Positions 1 to 6,788 of a stretch of 24,981 bases of DNA are shown piece after piece. Made by a program: the position numbers and the translations under genes. The notes beneath the pieces were generated by a model. That model made no database searches. It saw only the letters and a list, made by a program, of their open reading frames with translations, and was not told the DNA's origin. Source of the DNA: a virus. Each line of letters starts with the position of its first letter. Positions within the stretch are counted from its first letter, which is position 1. The stretch spans positions 1-24,981 of the IMG/VR virus record IMGVR_UViG_3300032018_000022, one strand, 5' to 3'.

Positions 1-55
1 GGTTAAGCGACCTAGAGCAATTTCCCCCATTTCGTTTTTTTCACGATCTTGACGC

Positions 56-670
56 ATGAACATCCAAACCATTCCCCTCTCCGACCTCTCGCTCGACCCA
101 AGCAACGTCCGCAAACACTCGCGCCGAAACCTCGACGCGATTAAAGCGAGCCTCCGCAAATTCGGTCAGCAAAAACCCATCGTCGTGGACGCGAAGGGAA
201 TCGTCTTGGCCGGCAACGGAACGCTCACCGCCGCGCAGGAACTCGGCTGGACCGAAATCCAGATCGTGCGAACCGAACTGGCTGGCGTCGAGGCCACGGC
301 GTTTGCAATCGCGGACAATCGGACGGCGGAGCTTGCGGAGTGGGAAGACTCATTGCCCGACGTAATCAAATCACTCATTGCTGCTGGCGTCGCGTCGGAC
401 GACATCGGATTCAGCCAGATGGAAATCGACGACATGATGGAAGCCGACGCGATCATGGACGAGGTGGACGAGGTGGTGCACGAGCAGAGCATCCAAGTGG
501 CACCAGACAAAGAATATGTGCTCATCATCGCGGAGAATGAAAGCGAGTGGGACGAGATGGTCGCATACTTCGATCTCAAAAAAGTGCGAAGAGGCGGCTA
601 CAAGGAAGGGTCGGCGTTCGATGCTGTCGGAACCGAGCGCGTGCTGCCGTTCAAGCGCGTAAAAAAATGA
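56..670 (+). CDS. ParB-fold protein (ParB/Srx-like nuclease domain)
   Basis: 204 aa. Residues 1-100 read as a ParB/Srx N-terminal domain: an opening strand (IPLSDLSLDPSNVRKHS), a helix followed by FGQQKPIVV, the loop GNGTLTAAQELG at 53-64, and AIADNRTAELAEW. In ParB proteins the loop usually carries an Arg (G-x-x-R); here that position is Thr57, so CTPase or nuclease chemistry may be changed. Residues 115-148 are acidic. Residues 150-204 form a second small alpha/beta segment (EYVLIIAENESEWDEM) where related phage proteins often carry a methyltransferase. The stop overlaps the next gene by ATGA, so it is probably translationally coupled to the glycosyltransferase. Phage ParB domains of this kind are known beside DNA-modifying enzymes and terminases. 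A role in guiding modification or packaging is inferred. The start has no Shine-Dalgarno sequence; only 55 bases precede it. Confidence 0.8.
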   Translation: MNIQTIPLSDLSLDPSNVRKHSRRNLDAIKASLRKFGQQKPIVVDAKGIVLAGNGTLTAAQELGWTEIQIVRTELAGVEATAFAIADNRTAELAEWEDSLPDVIKSLIAAGVASDDIGFSQMEIDDMMEADAIMDEVDEVVHEQSIQVAPDKEYVLIIAENESEWDEMVAYFDLKKVRRGGYKEGSAFDAVGTERVLPFKRVKK

Positions 671-1380
671 TCATTGCAATACCGAGCAAAGGAAGGGCGG
701 GACAGACAAAGTCAGATAAGGTGCTTCCGTCTGCCGTAATTTTCGTGCCGGAATCGGAGATGGGACAATACAAGAGGACAAATCAAAACGTGGTGGGCGT
801 GCCTGATAACGTGAAGGGGATAACAAAAACAAGAAATTGGATTCTGCAAAACTGCGGATCGCCTCGCGTGGTATTTATCGACGACGACGTAAAAATGCAG
901 GGATGGGTGAAGCTATACAGCGACAAGGCTAGGCATAAAAAACTGGATGAAAAAACATGGCTTAAAACATTCGAGCGAATGTTTGATTCAGCGGAGCAAA
1001 TGGATTACAAAATATGGGGCGTCGCAACGCAAAGCGCGACTCGATCGGTTTATCCATACAAGCCATTCCTGTTCAGAAGCTATGTGACAGCTTCGTGTAT
1101 GGGAATTATTAACGACGGAACGTATTATTTCGACGAGGAGTTTCAAGTAAAGGAGGATTACGAGATTTGCCTTCGACACGTAAAAGAGCGGGGTGGAATT
1201 TTGTGCGCAAGGTTCGCGTATTGGGAAAACTCGCATTGGGCGGACGAGGGCGGATGCAAATCATACCGAACGCAAAAGATGGAAGCTGAGTGCATCAGGA
1301 AGCTCGTCGAAAAATACCCGAGTTACATTCGGGAAATAATCCGAGGCGGATCGGAGTATTCGATCTCGCTCAACTTCTGA
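667..1380 (+). CDS. TET-associated-type glycosyltransferase (TAGT-like)
   Basis: 237 aa. The frame is open further upstream, but the ATG at 667 overlaps the preceding stop (ATGA) and begins exactly at the conserved family start MIIAIPSKGRAGQTKS. Visible landmarks are PSKGR at 6-10, LPSAVIFVPESE near 20-31, VPDNVKGITKTRNWIL at 45-60, the metal/nucleotide-sugar motif IDDDV at 71-75, and KEDYEICLR at 162-170. These match my memory of the TET-associated glycosyltransferase family, a GT-A fold found in phages that oxidise and glycosylate bases in DNA. Substrate and sugar donor are not visible. Its neighbours, a ParB-fold protein and terminase genes, are the usual context. GC is about 43% in a sampled 60 bases (781-840), much lower than flanking genes, which suggests recent acquisition. 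No TET/JBP dioxygenase is in this window. Confidence 0.72.
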   Translation: MIIAIPSKGRAGQTKSDKVLPSAVIFVPESEMGQYKRTNQNVVGVPDNVKGITKTRNWILQNCGSPRVVFIDDDVKMQGWVKLYSDKARHKKLDEKTWLKTFERMFDSAEQMDYKIWGVATQSATRSVYPYKPFLFRSYVTASCMGIINDGTYYFDEEFQVKEDYEICLRHVKERGGILCARFAYWENSHWADEGGCKSYRTQKMEAECIRKLVEKYPSYIREIIRGGSEYSISLNF

Positions 1381-1381
1381 C

Positions 1382-2020
1382 ATGACCGACCCCGAGCAAT
1401 CACCGTCCGAAATCCTCGCGCGCCGCAACGTCCAAAACATCGCGGTCAAACTCAAGGCCGGCAAGACGCTGACGACCTCGGAGCGGAAGGCCCTCAACGA
1501 TTTCCAGACCGGCCAGCTCGACGGCTGGGTGAAAGACCTGAGCACGCTCGCGAAAGAACTCGGCCTCTCCCGCCAAGCCATCTACGACGCGCGCAACCGA
1601 TTCCCTGACGCACCGAAAAAGCACGAGGATGGACGCCGCGAGAACCTCGCAGCGTGGCAGCAGTTTTGCGCCGAGAACGTGATCGGCAAGGACGTGGCGA
1701 CGAAGAACCTCGCCGAACTCAAAGCCGAACTCATGCGCGAGCAAATCCGCCTCGCCCGCTCCAAGAACGAACGCGAAGCCGGTGACGTCATCGACCGCGA
1801 AGTAGTCGAGGCCATGCTGGTCACTCTGGGCCAGAAGCTCAACCTGCTCCTTCGCCTCAAGCTGGAAGTGGAGCTGGGGCCGCGCGGAGTCGGGATGAAC
1901 GCGGCGGAGCTGAACGTGGAAGGCGGCGTTATCCTTGGCGAGATTCGCGAAGTCATCAACGCGAACATCGCGACGTTTGAGGGCGAGGCGCTGGACAGGT
2001 CGAGGGAGGGAATCGCATGA
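1382..2020 (+). CDS. Putative terminase small subunit (HTH, coiled coil)
   Basis: 212 aa. A helix-turn-helix is readable at about 53-74 (LSTLAKELGLSRQAIYDARN), after a basic N-terminal stretch. A charged helix at 108-135 resembles a coiled coil (LAELKAELMREQIRLARSKN), and a C-terminal helical part may serve oligomerisation. This architecture and position, just ahead of the large subunit, fit a DNA-recognising small terminase subunit similar in role to lambda Nu1. It would bind the packaging site and recruit the ATPase. Family assignment rests on architecture and context, so another phage HTH protein is possible. It begins one base after the previous stop without an obvious Shine-Dalgarno and ends in an ATGA overlap with the next gene. 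Confidence 0.6.
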   Translation: MTDPEQSPSEILARRNVQNIAVKLKAGKTLTTSERKALNDFQTGQLDGWVKDLSTLAKELGLSRQAIYDARNRFPDAPKKHEDGRRENLAAWQQFCAENVIGKDVATKNLAELKAELMREQIRLARSKNEREAGDVIDREVVEAMLVTLGQKLNLLLRLKLEVELGPRGVGMNAAELNVEGGVILGEIREVINANIATFEGEALDRSREGIA

Positions 2021-2523
2021 ATCAGCCGGCCTTGATCCACTTAACGCCGGAAGAAATCACTCACGCTATCGCTAAGGGGACAGAGCGGCAGCGTAGCGCG
2101 GAGCGAAAAAAAAGTGTGTCCGCTTTTCCCGAGCAATACCCGAACCAGCTACTACTCAACCATCAGCACGCAGCTTGCGCCGAACTGGCCGTGGCAAAGT
2201 TCCTTCGAGTCAAAACAGAGCTTGGCGTTGACGTCTACTCGGTGCCGGACATTGACGGGACGAGGATTGAAGTGCGGTGGAGCCGGAGCCGTAACCATTG
2301 CAAGGTGAAGCAGCGTGATATCGAAAACGAACGAGTGATCGTTGGGACTGTGGGGCCGATGCATTGCATCGAGATTCTCGGATGGATTCTCGCCAGCGAC
2401 GCGCCGTCACGGTGCAGGCGGAGTGACCCGAACGACGGAAGGCCAGACTGTTTTTTTGTCGAGGAGTTAGCGTGGGAGAATCCACATGATTTGCACGACT
2501 GGATTTACTCTCTGAGCTCATGA
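2017..2523 (+). CDS. Putative PD-(D/E)XK nuclease-like phage protein
   Basis: 168 aa, unknown function. The core HAACAELAVAKFL (51-63), then PDIDG (77-81) followed by IEVRWSRSR (84-92), then RVIVGTV (106-112) and EILGWILASDA (119-129), resembles a recurring small phage protein. That protein has a conserved Glu, a PDVG-type Asp and an EVR strand, reminiscent of the E...D...ExK site of PD-(D/E)XK nucleases with Arg in place of Lys. Catalysis is inferred only. It sits between the putative small and large terminase genes with ATGA overlaps on both sides (2017-2020 and 2520-2523), so it may act with packaging or with the modification genes upstream. It is AT-richer than the terminase and uses A/T-ending codons, a sign of separate origin. 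Residues 1-45 show no recognisable domain. Confidence 0.5.
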   Translation: MNQPALIHLTPEEITHAIAKGTERQRSAERKKSVSAFPEQYPNQLLLNHQHAACAELAVAKFLRVKTELGVDVYSVPDIDGTRIEVRWSRSRNHCKVKQRDIENERVIVGTVGPMHCIEILGWILASDAPSRCRRSDPNDGRPDCFFVEELAWENPHDLHDWIYSLSS

Positions 2524-4310
2524 CCGCCTCCAACCTCCTCTGCGCCACGCTGCGCCTCCCGCAGCCCGACCTCTCGCCGATCTACGAGTGGGCCCGCAAG
2601 CACATCATCCTGCCCGAGTCCTACGCGACGAGCGGCCCGTTCAACGTGAAGATTTCGCCGTGGCTGATTCCGATCTTCGACGCGCTCCAAAACCCGCTGG
2701 TGCGCCGCGTGCATTTCCGCAAGGCCGTGCAAATCGGCGGCACGCTCGTGGCTGACATCTGGGTGCCGTGGCTCATCTGCAACGACGCAGGGCCAATCTC
2801 GTGGACGATGCAGACCGACGAGATGATCGACCGGCACGCCAAGTCGCGGCTGAACCCGATCTTCGAGAGCTGCAAGCCCGTGGCCGCGATGCTCCCGCGA
2901 GTCGGGCCGAACCGGACGACGACCGAGATTTATTTCGGCGGATTCTTTTTTCTGCTTAATCCTGCGAACATTTCAAGCCAGCAAAGCCAGTCGATTCGTT
3001 ACAAAATAAATGACGAGATATGGCTCCCAAAGTGGCAGGAACCCTATGGCCACGCCGTCGCCCGCGTCTCGCGCTTCGAGGAAGTCGGGCGCTCGAAGAT
3101 TTACAACACGAGCCAAGCGCCGATCATGGACCTTGAAACCGGCAACGTGGAGGACACCTCGTTTCGACAAGGCAACCAACAGGAGTGGAGCACGGAATGT
3201 CCGTCGTGCCACAAGGTGCATCCGCTCGCGTTCGCGTTGGACAAAAACGAGGAGACCGGTCTGCGCGGCGGCGTGGTCTGGGACGCCGCAGCGAAGCGGG
3301 ATGACGAGACGTGGGACGTGCCGCGGGCGGTCGCCTCGTGTCGCTTCCGGTGCCCTCACTGCGGGCACGAGTCGCCCGACACCGACACGACGCGCAACGG
3401 GTGGAAGCGCGCCGGTCGCTTCGTGCCGATGAACCCAACCGCTCCGTCGGAGATTCAAAGCTTTCGCGTGGAGGCCGTCGTCAGCCGCCCGATGCGGCTA
3501 CTCGTCGAGGAGTTTTGCGAGGCCGACAATCACCACGTTCGGCAAGGCGATGATAAGATGAAGATTGAGTTTAGGACCAAGCGCGAGGCGAGGCCGTGGA
3601 TTGTCGAGAAGAAGGTGGTGAACCTCTTCGTTCAGAAATCCGACTACACCGTCGCGCAGTTCTCGAACGGCGAGGGCATCGACGGCGAGCTCATCCGCTT
3701 TATGTCGATCGACCGGCAGCAAGACCACTGGTGGGTTGAAATCGGCGCGTTCAGCTCTGCGACCGGTCCGACCTACCGGCAACTTTATTTCGGACGCATC
3801 GAGACACGGGACCAGCTTCGCCAGATGCAATTCCGTTACAAAGTTCAAGACGCGTGCGTAGCTCAAGATCGTGGCTACCGACCCGCCGACGTGGACCGAG
3901 ACTGCGCGGACTTTGGATGGCGGGGGATGCGCGGGCACGCGCGGAAGACTTGGACGATGAAGGACGACGCGAGCGACAAGCTCATCAACTTTCCGTTCTC
4001 CGAGCCGCGCACGAGCGACTACCGAGGCGGGGATGTCTATTATTACGATTGGTCGGGTGACTATTTCAAAGACCTGCTCGCGAACGCGCTGGAGGCCAAG
4101 GGCGACCTCAAGTGGCTCCTACCGGCAGACGTCAATCCGCTCTATCTCGAACACCTGCGGGGCGAGTCAAAGGTGGAGATTCGCACCGGCGTCTGGGAGT
4201 GGCGCGAGGTCAAAAGCAACGCTCCGAATCACGGGCTCGACACCTCGGCGATGATGCTCTGCATGGCGACGATCGCCAACGTCGTGCGCTACACGCCTAC
4301 GAAAGACTGA
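2520..4310 (+). CDS. Terminase large subunit, GpA family
   Basis: 596 aa, near the usual size for lambda gpA-type terminases. It is the ATP-driven DNA translocase and nuclease that cuts concatemers and fills the prohead. The N-terminal ATPase carries a deviant Walker A at 68-75 (KAVQIGGT), with Lys at the start rather than before Thr/Ser, as in lambda gpA (KSARVGYS), and a Walker B-like KINDEIW at 162-168. Residues 227-281 hold a zinc-ribbon-like insert, CPSC and CPHC, typical of this family. The C-terminal RNase H-like nuclease shows MSIDRQQDHWW with Asp398 and a late acidic site, HGLDTSAMM with Asp574. The start ATG overlaps the previous stop. A patch around 2940-3035 covering Walker B is only about 42% GC with AT-rich codons, unlike its surroundings. 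Confidence 0.93.
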   Translation: MTASNLLCATLRLPQPDLSPIYEWARKHIILPESYATSGPFNVKISPWLIPIFDALQNPLVRRVHFRKAVQIGGTLVADIWVPWLICNDAGPISWTMQTDEMIDRHAKSRLNPIFESCKPVAAMLPRVGPNRTTTEIYFGGFFFLLNPANISSQQSQSIRYKINDEIWLPKWQEPYGHAVARVSRFEEVGRSKIYNTSQAPIMDLETGNVEDTSFRQGNQQEWSTECPSCHKVHPLAFALDKNEETGLRGGVVWDAAAKRDDETWDVPRAVASCRFRCPHCGHESPDTDTTRNGWKRAGRFVPMNPTAPSEIQSFRVEAVVSRPMRLLVEEFCEADNHHVRQGDDKMKIEFRTKREARPWIVEKKVVNLFVQKSDYTVAQFSNGEGIDGELIRFMSIDRQQDHWWVEIGAFSSATGPTYRQLYFGRIETRDQLRQMQFRYKVQDACVAQDRGYRPADVDRDCADFGWRGMRGHARKTWTMKDDASDKLINFPFSEPRTSDYRGGDVYYYDWSGDYFKDLLANALEAKGDLKWLLPADVNPLYLEHLRGESKVEIRTGVWEWREVKSNAPNHGLDTSAMMLCMATIANVVRYTPTKD

Positions 4311-4337
4311 GCGTAGTTTGACGTTTCGGGCACAAGT

Positions 4338-4574
4338 ATGCTCGACAACCCATTTCTCGGACTGGATACCGCGACACTCAGCGCGCTCAAGACCAAGACA
4401 ATTGACGCGATTCAAGCGGTTCTCCTCAACCAAAGTTACAGCTTGAACGGCAAAAGCGTGAGCCGCGCGGACCTCAACGCGCTCAACAATATGCTCGGCA
4501 ATCTGCAGGACGCATTGACGGACGCGGCGGGCACGTCCACAGACACGACCTTCGTCAGCTTCACCGGCAACTGA
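4338..4574 (+). CDS. gpW-like head-tail joining protein
   Basis: 78 aa. It is a small, mostly helical protein with the pattern of lambda gpW-type connectors: two helices around a short hairpin, LDTATLSALKTKTIDAIQAV followed by a SYSLNGKSVSRADL turn and a second helix LNALNNMLGNLQDAL. gpW sits below the portal and closes the head before tail attachment. The order terminase, this gene, portal is the same as lambda A-W-B, which supports the call. Assignment is by size, fold pattern and position. It is preceded by a 27-base spacer with no Shine-Dalgarno and followed by the portal after 5 bases. Confidence 0.65.
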   Translation: MLDNPFLGLDTATLSALKTKTIDAIQAVLLNQSYSLNGKSVSRADLNALNNMLGNLQDALTDAAGTSTDTTFVSFTGN

Positions 4575-4579
4575 ACAAC

Positions 4580-6781
4580 ATGGACAACGACATTTTCGAC
4601 GCGTCAAAATTGATCGCTCAGAAACCGTGGCTCGACCGCGCGCTCGAAAACATCGCGCCAACGTGGGCGCTGAAGCGGCTGGAGGCTCGCGTGGCGAAAT
4701 CACTTTTTGAATACAACGCGGCGCGGACAAACCGGCTGTATGCTCCGAAGCAATACGCGCAGCCGGTCGAGAGCTCGCAGAATCAGCGGGACCGAGTGGT
4801 GCTCATGTATGAAGCGCGCGATCTGGTGGACAACGCTCCTGAGATTCGTGAAGTCGCGCGCAAGTTCGGGCTCTACCTGACGCCGCATGAATACTCGCCG
4901 ACGACTGGGGATCATGATTACAACCAAATCATTTCAGAGTATTTCCATGCGTGGTGCAAAAACTGCGACGTCACGAACCGGCACAGCTTCAAGAAATTGG
5001 TGCAGCTCGCCGCCGAGGAAAGGCCGGTCGATGGTGACTGCGGCTTTGTTATCCGTCGCAGCGGCGAAGGGCTCAAGCTCCAACTCGTGCCTGCGACGCG
5101 CATCGGCAATCCGAATGACACGGCGGTCGCGTCGAACAACTACTTTCAAGGAATCATCACGAACGACTTCGGCCAGCCGGTCGCGTATCGGATTTATCGA
5201 GTGACGCGCGACGGCGTTTATTTCGGAGCGGAGGACATTCCGGCGAATCAGTTCTGCCACTTTTTTGATCCAAATCGTGTCGATCAATACCGAGGCGTGT
5301 CTGATCTGGCGAGCGGGATTCAGACCGCGCGGATGCTCCACGACATCCTGCAAGCCGAGAAGGCGGGCGTGCGTTTCTCCTCGCAGCAGGCCGCGCTGAT
5401 CTTCAACGACCGAGGCGTCGCGAACCCGCGCAATCTATTCCAGCCAAACCCTGCGCTCTCGCTCCCGAGCGGGCAGCAGCAGAAGAACGAGCTGACCGAG
5501 GTCGGCATGATTCGCTACTTCCAGAACAGCGACCGCGTCGAGGTCATGCCGTCGCGTCCGTCGCAGGCGTTTACAGGTTTCGTCCAACATTTAATGCACG
5601 AAATAAGTCTTTCGGTGGGCATCCCCGAGGGAGTGTTATTCGGCACAAGCGAGTTTAAGGGGCCAAGCGTCCGCGCCGAATTCGCCGCAGCCGACCGCGT
5701 CTTCACGCGCCAGCAGGGCGTGCTCACCGACAAGGTCCTCGACCCGATCAAGGACGCCGTGATTCTCGACGCCATCGCGCGCGGAGAAATCCCACCGCCT
5801 CCGCTGCTCGCGGGCGAGACGATGGTGCACGCGCTGCGTCGCGCAACCGCGGGCGAGTGGCGTTTTCCCGCGAAGCTCTCGATAGACGTGGGCCGCGAGA
5901 GCGCCGCGAATATGAACGAAAACCGGCAGGGCGCGAAGTCGTTGCAGGAAATCGCTGCCGAGGAAGGCACGGACGCGTTCACGCGGCTTGAGCAGATCGC
6001 GATCGAGGCCGCCTACGTCAAGCAGCTCGCCGAAAAATACGGCGTGCCCGAGACGGCAATCCGACTCACGACAAACTCGTTGCCGAGCACGCCCGCAGCC
6101 GCAGCCGCAGCAGGCGACGCGGTGGGCGTCAGCGCGGCCGAGGCGCAGGCGGCGAGCGTCGCACCGGCACCGGCTGAGCCCGCACCGGCTGAGCCCGTCG
6201 AGCAGGTCGAGAACAGCGCAAACCTCGTCACGATCAACTTCGCCGATGGCAGCTACATCCCGAACGACGCGATGATCGCGAACGCAAAACGCGCGCTCGC
6301 CGCTCGCGAAAAAGCGACGCCATCGAATCGTGGCATGACCGCTGTCGGGCTCGCTCGCGCTCGCGACATCCTCAACAAGCGCCCGCTTTCCGAGGACACC
6401 GTGCGGCGCATGAAGGCATATTTCGACCGCCACGAAATCGACAAGCAAGGCGCGACGTGGAAGACGCAAGGCAAGGGCTGGCAGGCGTGGAACGGCTGGG
6501 GAGGGGACGCGGGGCAGTCGTGGGCAAACGCAATCGTGGAGCGGCTGAACAAGCCGCAAGCCAACTCGGCGAAGAACGAAAGCCGCACCGAGTTTTCCGC
6601 CGCCACCGAGGTCGCGATGGTGCTCCACGAAAAGCCCGAGAACCCGAACGACTGGCTGACCGCCGTCGAGCAATACCGCAAGCAGCTCGACATCCGATGC
6701 GGAGAGGCCGCGAAGCCGATCGTCGGGAAATCAATCATCGAGCACACCTTTGCAACGCAGCCAACGAGCGCGAAGAAATAA
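4580..6781 (+). CDS. Portal protein (lambda gpB family) with C-terminal extra module
   Basis: 733 aa, longer than the roughly 530 aa of lambda gpB. Residues 1-490 read as a portal: RDRVVLMYEARDLVDNAPEI near 71-90, VPATRIGNP near 170, FCHFFDPNRVDQYRGVSDL near 225-243, and the conserved SLSVGIPEGVLFGT and RAEFAAADRVF segments (343-375). Portals form the dodecameric DNA gate at one head vertex. Residues 502-545 are an Ala/Pro linker with a PAE repeat. Residues 562-657 form an independent basic module with MTAVGLARARDILNKRPLS, TVRRMKAYFDRHEID and NGWGGDAGQSWA; I recall this module at the ends of other phage head proteins but cannot name its function. Codons at about 5580-5660 switch abruptly to TTA, ATA, AGT and CTT. 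The start follows the gpW-like gene by 5 bases, without Shine-Dalgarno. Confidence 0.9.
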   Translation: MDNDIFDASKLIAQKPWLDRALENIAPTWALKRLEARVAKSLFEYNAARTNRLYAPKQYAQPVESSQNQRDRVVLMYEARDLVDNAPEIREVARKFGLYLTPHEYSPTTGDHDYNQIISEYFHAWCKNCDVTNRHSFKKLVQLAAEERPVDGDCGFVIRRSGEGLKLQLVPATRIGNPNDTAVASNNYFQGIITNDFGQPVAYRIYRVTRDGVYFGAEDIPANQFCHFFDPNRVDQYRGVSDLASGIQTARMLHDILQAEKAGVRFSSQQAALIFNDRGVANPRNLFQPNPALSLPSGQQQKNELTEVGMIRYFQNSDRVEVMPSRPSQAFTGFVQHLMHEISLSVGIPEGVLFGTSEFKGPSVRAEFAAADRVFTRQQGVLTDKVLDPIKDAVILDAIARGEIPPPPLLAGETMVHALRRATAGEWRFPAKLSIDVGRESAANMNENRQGAKSLQEIAAEEGTDAFTRLEQIAIEAAYVKQLAEKYGVPETAIRLTTNSLPSTPAAAAAAGDAVGVSAAEAQAASVAPAPAEPAPAEPVEQVENSANLVTINFADGSYIPNDAMIANAKRALAAREKATPSNRGMTAVGLARARDILNKRPLSEDTVRRMKAYFDRHEIDKQGATWKTQGKGWQAWNGWGGDAGQSWANAIVERLNKPQANSAKNESRTEFSAATEVAMVLHEKPENPNDWLTAVEQYRKQLDIRCGEAAKPIVGKSIIEHTFATQPTSAKK
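6167..6196 (+). repeat. 15-bp perfect tandem duplication in portal linker
   Basis: The unit gcaccggctgagccc occurs twice in a row and encodes the repeated APAEP stretch of the portal linker. It lies next to an Ala-coding gcagcc-rich run at about 6095-6115. It probably arose by slippage in a flexible linker where length is not constrained. Confidence 0.8.
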
Positions 6782-6788
6782 CACCTTT

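Noticed and set aside
547-666. Upstream extension of the TAGT-like gene
   Set aside because: The 40 extra residues are a shadow of the ParB gene; the ATG at 667 lies at the conserved protein start and the ATGA overlap.
5636-6673. 345-codon open frame on the minus strand opposite the portal
   Set aside because: It is a GC-driven shadow of the portal reading frame, rich in Arg, Ala and Val, with no recognisable motif and no room for regulation.
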